The notes beneath the pieces were generated by a model. The model saw only the letters and a list, made by a program, of their open reading frames with translations. It was not told where the DNA came from and did no database searches. From JACCVL01 sp963704295 (GTDB taxonomy: Bacteria > Actinomycetota > Actinomycetes > Propionibacteriales > Nocardioidaceae), in the NCBI GenBank assembly GCA_963704295.1, contig OY969884.1, forward strand, positions 1,116,001 through 1,180,000: DNA of 64,000 nucleotides, given 5' to 3'. Position numbers and translations under genes: made by a program. Below, in pieces: positions 59,955 to 64,000 of the stretch. The stretch's first letter is position 1; every line of letters starts with the position of its first letter.

Positions 59955-60650
59955 TCAGCCCGGACGAACGGCGCAGTGCAAGGCGACGATGCCGCCGGAC
60001 AGGTTCCGCCAGGTCACCCGATCCCACCCGGCGGCAGCGATCGAGGCGGCCAGCGCGGGCTGGTCCGGCCACGCCCGGATCGACTCGGCCAGGTAGACGT
60101 AGGCGTCCGGGCTCGACGAGACCCGCCGCGCGACGGGGGGCAGGGCCCGCATCAGGTACTCGGTGTAGACGGTCGCGAACACCGGCAGCACCGGGCGGCT
60201 GAACTCGGCGACCACCAGCCGACCCCCCGGCCGGGTCACCCGGGCGAGCTCGGCCAGCGCCCGGGCCGGCTGCACCACGTTGCGCAGCCCGAAAGAGACG
60301 GTCACAGCGTCGAAGATCGCGGCTGCGAACGGCAGCCGGGTGCCGTCACCGGCTACGAACGGCAGCTCGGGCCGGACCCGCTTGCCGGCCCGCAGCATCC
60401 CGAGCGAGAAGTCACACGGCACGACCAGCGCCCCCGCCTCGGCGAACGGCAGGCTGGACGTGCCGGTGCCCGCCGCGAGGTCCAGCACGCGGTCACCCGG
60501 ACGCGGGGCGACCGCCCGCACCACTGCCCGCCGCCACCGGCGGTCCTGGAACAGCGACAGCAGGTCATTGGTGAGGTCGTAGCGCGGCGCCACCTCGTCG
60601 AACATCGCCGCGACCTCGTCGGGACGCTTGTCCAGGGTGGCCCGGGTCAC
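59955..60650 (-). CDS. menG: Demethylmenaquinone methyltransferase
   Basis: A 231-aa SAM-dependent C-methyltransferase (UbiE/MenG) that makes menaquinone from demethylmenaquinone, the last core step. FDEVAPRYDLTNDLLSLFQD (about residues 17-36), VLDLAAGTGTSSLPFA (SAM site), SFGLRNV and RPGGRLVVAEFSRP are all family motifs. GTG 60650 is divergent from menF, with 65 bases between the starts. No ubiquinone genes are near, so menaquinone is the substrate. Confidence 0.94.
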   Translation of the reverse strand: MTRATLDKRPDEVAAMFDEVAPRYDLTNDLLSLFQDRRWRRAVVRAVAPRPGDRVLDLAAGTGTSSLPFAEAGALVVPCDFSLGMLRAGKRVRPELPFVAGDGTRLPFAAAIFDAVTVSFGLRNVVQPARALAELARVTRPGGRLVVAEFSRPVLPVFATVYTEYLMRALPPVARRVSSSPDAYVYLAESIRAWPDQPALAASIAAAGWDRVTWRNLSGGIVALHCAVRPG

Positions 60651-60715
60651 GGGCGACAGGTTCCCACGCCCGGCCGATCAGGCACGCCGCCGGTCGGCTC
60701 CGTACCCTCGTCGTC

Positions 60716-62026
60716 GTGACCACCGCCGCCGTCATCGACCCGGGGGCCGCTCCGCTGGTCGTCCGCAGCACCGAGATCGAGGACCCCGGCGACCTGCTGG
60801 CCCTGCTGCCCGACGAGTCGCCCCTGGCCTGGATCAGGCAGGGGGAGGGTCTGGTCGGCTGGGGAGTCGCGGCGCAGGTCGGTACGGACGGCCCGACCCG
60901 CTTCGCCGACGCCGACGCCTGGTGGCGGCGGGTCGTGGACCACGCGGTCGTGCGCGACGAGGTCGGCGTCCCGGGCAGCGGCCTGGTGGCGTTCGGATCG
61001 TTCGCGTTCGCCGACGCTCCCGTCGTCGCGGGCACCACCGCCGGCTCGGCCCTGGTCGTCCCCCGGGTGCTTGTGGGTGCCCGGCACTACGACGGACGGC
61101 GGCGGGCCTGGGTGACGGTGGTCGGGGTCGACGGCATCCCTGGGCTCCCGTCGCTGGGACCGGCGGCCGAGGCGGACCCCCCACAGGAGCTGCGGTTCTC
61201 CGACGGCGCGCTGAGCGGGACTCAGTGGATGTCGGCCGTCCAGGACGCGGTCCGGCGCATAGCCGATGGCGAGCTGGAGAAGGTGGTGCTTGCTCGCGAC
61301 CTGCTGGCTCAGGCCGAGGCACGGATCGACCCGCGCTGGCCGTTGCGCCGGCTGGCCGCCGCCTACCCCGGCTGCTGGACGTACCACGTGGACGGGTTGG
61401 TCGGCGCCACTCCGGAGCTGCTGGTCCGGCGCGAGCGGGGACTGGTCACCTCCCGGGTGCTCGCGGGCACCATCCGGCGGACCGGGGACGACCAGCACGA
61501 CCTCGCCCTCGCCGCCGCGCTGGCTCGCAGCAGCAAGGATCTCGAGGAGCACGAGTACGCGGTCCGCTCGGTCGCGGAGCGGCTGTCGCCGCACTGCAGC
61601 TCGATGTTCGTGCCCGAGACCCCGTTCGTGCTGCACCTGCCCAACGTCATGCACCTGGCCACCGACGTGACCGGGGTGCTCGGGTCGTCGGCCGACGCCG
61701 GCGCCGGATCGCTGCCGCTGGCCGCGGCGCTGCACCCGTCGGCCGCCGTGGGCGGCACTCCCTCCGGGGCGGCGCTGGACCGGCTGGCGGAGCTGGAGCG
61801 GATGGACCGGGACCGATATGCCGCGCCGGTCGGGTGGACCGACGCCGCCGGTGACGGCGAGTGGGGGATCGCGCTGCGGTGCGGCCGGCTGGAGGGCAAC
61901 CGGGCCCGGCTGTTCGCGGGCTGCGGCATCGTCGCCGGCTCGGAGGCCGAGGCGGAGCTGGCGGAGGCGCAGGCGAAGTTCGTGCCCGTTCGGGACGCGC
62001 TCGGCCGCGACCTCGGCGCCGGCTGA
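60716..62026 (+). CDS. menF: Isochorismate synthase
   Basis: A chorismate-utilising enzyme of 436 aa that makes isochorismate for menaquinone (or siderophores). The C-terminal catalytic domain has IADGELEKVVLARDL, ATPELLVRRERGLVTSRVLAGT, KDLEEHEYAV and LHPSAAVGGTPSGAAL (about residues 340-355), with GCGIVAGS at the end. The N-terminal 160 residues are poorly conserved. GTG 60716 is divergent from menG. Menaquinone is the more likely pathway because menG and menJ flank it; no siderophore genes are visible. Confidence 0.9.
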   Translation: MTTAAVIDPGAAPLVVRSTEIEDPGDLLALLPDESPLAWIRQGEGLVGWGVAAQVGTDGPTRFADADAWWRRVVDHAVVRDEVGVPGSGLVAFGSFAFADAPVVAGTTAGSALVVPRVLVGARHYDGRRRAWVTVVGVDGIPGLPSLGPAAEADPPQELRFSDGALSGTQWMSAVQDAVRRIADGELEKVVLARDLLAQAEARIDPRWPLRRLAAAYPGCWTYHVDGLVGATPELLVRRERGLVTSRVLAGTIRRTGDDQHDLALAAALARSSKDLEEHEYAVRSVAERLSPHCSSMFVPETPFVLHLPNVMHLATDVTGVLGSSADAGAGSLPLAAALHPSAAVGGTPSGAALDRLAELERMDRDRYAAPVGWTDAAGDGEWGIALRCGRLEGNRARLFAGCGIVAGSEAEAELAEAQAKFVPVRDALGRDLGAG

Positions 62027-62039
62027 CCGGCGACCCCGG

Positions 62040-63602
62040 TCAGTCCAGTCCGGCCCCCGTCACCGCGATGTGCACGAGCGCCCGGAGCAGCGGTTCGGCG
62101 GAGAACAGGCCGGTGGAGGTCTGCGCGTCGCCGTAGAGCTCCAGCAACCACGAGCGGCCGCTGCCGTCCGGCCCGCCCGCGCCCAGCAGCGACACGTAGC
62201 CCAGCGAGGCGAGGAACTCCCGCTCGGTCGGGTGCCCCGCCGTCAGGGTCGCGAACATCGAACCGCCGGCGAGGCAGTGGTTGGTCGCCGGGAAGGTGGC
62301 AGCATCGACCTCGCCGGACGACAGCTGCGCGATCCGCTGCAGGTCGCCGCTCGAGCTGACCCGATCCACCCGACCGAGCACGTCGCGGATGATCGAGCCG
62401 TCCACCTCGCAGCTCAGCCACCAGGCGGCGCAGCCGTAGGCAGCCATCACGGTGTCCGCCACGACGGCGACCCGCTCCTCCAGCCCCTGCCGAGGGTCGG
62501 CCGCACACTCGTGCAGCCTGGCCAGCGCCAGGTCCCCGACCCCGCTGGCAGCCAGGGGCAGCTGCGCGGACACCGGCAGCTCGCCGGTGCCGACGGCGTC
62601 CGCGGTCACCTGCGAGGTGCGCTTGTGCCGGTACTGCGCCGCATCGGCCAACCGCAGCAGCACCCGGGCGGCGGCTTCCGGCGTGGACCCGGACGCCGGC
62701 CTCGTCGTGGTCGTCGCCGCCCCGACCGCGAGGCTGCTGTGGTGGGGGAGGTCGAGCCGGCTCAGCCGGTTGGCCAGCTCCGCGATCTGCTCGGCGTCCG
62801 CCCCCTGCGCGAGCAGCAGGAACTCGTCGCCTCCGACCCTGGCGGCGATGGCGTCGCCGAGCTCGTCGGCGGCGCTGGCCAACGCCGCGCCGACCAGGCG
62901 GATCAGTTCGTCGCCGGCGCCGTGCCCGAGCCGGTCGTTGACCGCCTTCATCCCGTTGATGTCGCAGAGCACGGCGCCGACGGTGGGGAACGGCTCGGGC
63001 GCGATCAGCCGATCGTTCAGCCAGTCGTCGGCGGCACGCCGGTTGACCAGGCCGGTCAACGCGTCGGTGTAGGCCAGCCCGGACAGCTCGGACAGCAGCT
63101 CCAGCCGGGCCAGCGCGGACGACAGCAGGCCGGCGAGAATGGTCGCGATCCACTCCCGCTCGGTGTCGAACGCCGGGTCGTCGACGCGTGTGGCGTACAC
63201 CTCCCCCCATGGCCGGCCGCCGACCTGCAGTTGGACGATCAGCGCATGCCGGCCGAGCCGGCCGAGCCGGCCGCGTTCGACCTCGGTGAGCGAGGTGTCG
63301 TCCGCCGAGCAGCGCCGCACCCGGGTCGCGGGGCCCGGCAGCAGGGGAGCGTCCGTGGGTTCGTCCACGGTGTAGGTCTCATCGGTCGGCCAGGCCTCCT
63401 CGAACCCGCCGCGGTGACCCGCGTTGTGCAGCACGCGTACCTGCGCACCGGACTCCTCCAGCCGGCAGACGGAGACCGAGTCGGCCCCCAGCAGGTGCAG
63501 CGCGGCCTGGCCGGCGGCCGAGACCGCCTCCGGCACCGTGCCGCACGATTCGAACCGGACGGACAGCTCCCCCAGCTCGAGCAGCTGCGAGTCGTCGCTC
63601 AT
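62040..63602 (-). CDS. GAF-GGDEF-GAF signalling protein (diguanylate cyclase)
   Basis: A 520-aa cytosolic sensor. A GAF-like region spans residues 1-160, a GGDEF domain about 175-345 and a second GAF-like domain about 365-515. The cyclase domain is complete: DALTGLVNRR (180-189), DINGMKAVNDRLGHGAGD (214-231) and GGDEF (257-261), so it should make c-di-GMP from GTP. The RxxD inhibitory site is absent (LGDA at the place), so product feedback is unlikely. No EAL domain and no membrane segment. ATG 63602 overlaps the stop of an upstream paralogous gene. Confidence 0.88.
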   Translation of the reverse strand: MSDDSQLLELGELSVRFESCGTVPEAVSAAGQAALHLLGADSVSVCRLEESGAQVRVLHNAGHRGGFEEAWPTDETYTVDEPTDAPLLPGPATRVRRCSADDTSLTEVERGRLGRLGRHALIVQLQVGGRPWGEVYATRVDDPAFDTEREWIATILAGLLSSALARLELLSELSGLAYTDALTGLVNRRAADDWLNDRLIAPEPFPTVGAVLCDINGMKAVNDRLGHGAGDELIRLVGAALASAADELGDAIAARVGGDEFLLLAQGADAEQIAELANRLSRLDLPHHSSLAVGAATTTTRPASGSTPEAAARVLLRLADAAQYRHKRTSQVTADAVGTGELPVSAQLPLAASGVGDLALARLHECAADPRQGLEERVAVVADTVMAAYGCAAWWLSCEVDGSIIRDVLGRVDRVSSSGDLQRIAQLSSGEVDAATFPATNHCLAGGSMFATLTAGHPTEREFLASLGYVSLLGAGGPDGSGRSWLLELYGDAQTSTGLFSAEPLLRALVHIAVTGAGLD

Positions 63603-64000
63603 CGGGCCGCCTCCCGCACCGCGAGGTGCACCAGCACCCGCAGCAGCGGCAGGCCGACGAACAACCCGCTGGAGGTGTGCGCGTCACCGAAGAGCTCGAC
63701 CAGGTACGCGGCACCCGTCGAAGCCCGCTCGCCTGCCGCGAGCGACGACACGTAGCCCATCCGCGCGAGCAGGGCGCGCTCGGTGGCGTCCCCCTCGGTC
63801 AGGCTGGCGTAGTAGCCACCGCCCTCGAGCGCGGCCAGCGTGGCGGGATACGCGGTCGGCTGGAACTCCTGGCCCGAGACCAGCTCCAGCGGCACCAGCC
63901 CGCTCGACGTCTGCCGGATCATGCACCCGAGGACGTCGGTGAGCGACTCGCCGTCCTGGCGGCTCACCCACCATGAGGCCGCGTCGAAGGCTCGCGCGAC
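63599..64000 (-). CDS. GAF-domain protein, partial (5' end outside window)
   Basis: The C-terminal 133 residues of a gene that continues past base 64000. The sequence (AFDAASWWVSRQDGES and ARMGYVSSLAAGERASTG, ending LLRVLVHLAVREAAR) is collinear with the second GAF domain of the following gene (AAWWLSCEVDGS, ASLGYVSLLGAGG, LLRALVHIAV). The two are clearly paralogues in tandem, joined by a four-base overlap. Whether this one also has a GGDEF domain cannot be seen. ATG-like starts inside the window are not the real N-terminus. Confidence 0.85.
   Translation of the reverse strand, partial: VARAFDAASWWVSRQDGESLTDVLGCMIRQTSSGLVPLELVSGQEFQPTAYPATLAALEGGGYYASLTEGDATERALLARMGYVSSLAAGERASTGAAYLVELFGDAHTSSGLFVGLPLLRVLVHLAVREAAR

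Overview
This is a high-GC actinobacterial chromosome segment with dense gene packing, GTG and TTG starts, and chains of 4-bp ATGA/GTGA overlaps. The gene order rpmG-MaoC-MaoC-murB-add-aminotransferase-tRNA-Trp-secE-nusG-rplK-rplA-rplJ-rplL-rpoB-rpoC is typical of Streptomyces and Frankia/Geodermatophilus-type actinomycetes. A complete Mce operon between rplL and rpoB, and a MenJ-type reductase, fit that group. The genus cannot be fixed from the sequence alone.

Layout, left to right. A partial NUDIX gene, then rpoC and rpoB (1-7.9 kb). A complete Mce lipid-import operon: MceG-like ATPase, two YrbE permeases, MceA-F and two Mce-associated proteins (8.1-19.4 kb). The ribosomal and secretion cluster rplL, rplJ, rplA, rplK, nusG, secE and tRNA-Trp (19.7-23.5 kb). 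Aminotransferase, purine deaminase, murB, HadA/HadB-like dehydratases and rpmG (23.7-28.1 kb). Three tRNAs (Met, Thr, Tyr) and yajQ. A small regulatory locus with an unknown 67-aa protein, a TetR regulator and an SDR. A broken winged-helix gene and a RibD_C reductase. A three-gene NuoB/C/I-like module, an aldo/keto reductase, korA-korB-rarD and phoX (32.9-41.6 kb). A polyprenyl diphosphate synthase, the complete 14-gene nuo operon (42.6-58.5 kb), and menJ, menG and menF. Last come two linked GAF signalling proteins, one with a GGDEF domain. All of 42.6-60.7 kb reads as one respiratory unit: polyprenyl synthase, MenF, MenG and MenJ make and finish menaquinone, and Complex I reduces it. KorAB makes reduced ferredoxin, and the NuoB/C/I-like proteins are possible partners.

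A major caveat is about 21 apparent frameshifts in genes that should be intact. Twenty lie between 21.3 and 35.1 kb (rplA, rplK, nusG, aminotransferase, add, murB, TetR, winged-helix, RibD_C, AKR) and one is in rpoC at 2.4 kb. The Mce, nuo, kor and men regions have none. Because several are single-copy essential genes, local sequence error is the best explanation. Coordinates of these genes span the whole restored reading frame. No gene-free stretch exceeds 300 bases; the longest (7894-8127, 19389-19665, 20628-20903) hold promoters, a leader and terminator hairpins described below. No CRISPR array, insertion sequence, attachment site or rRNA gene was seen.
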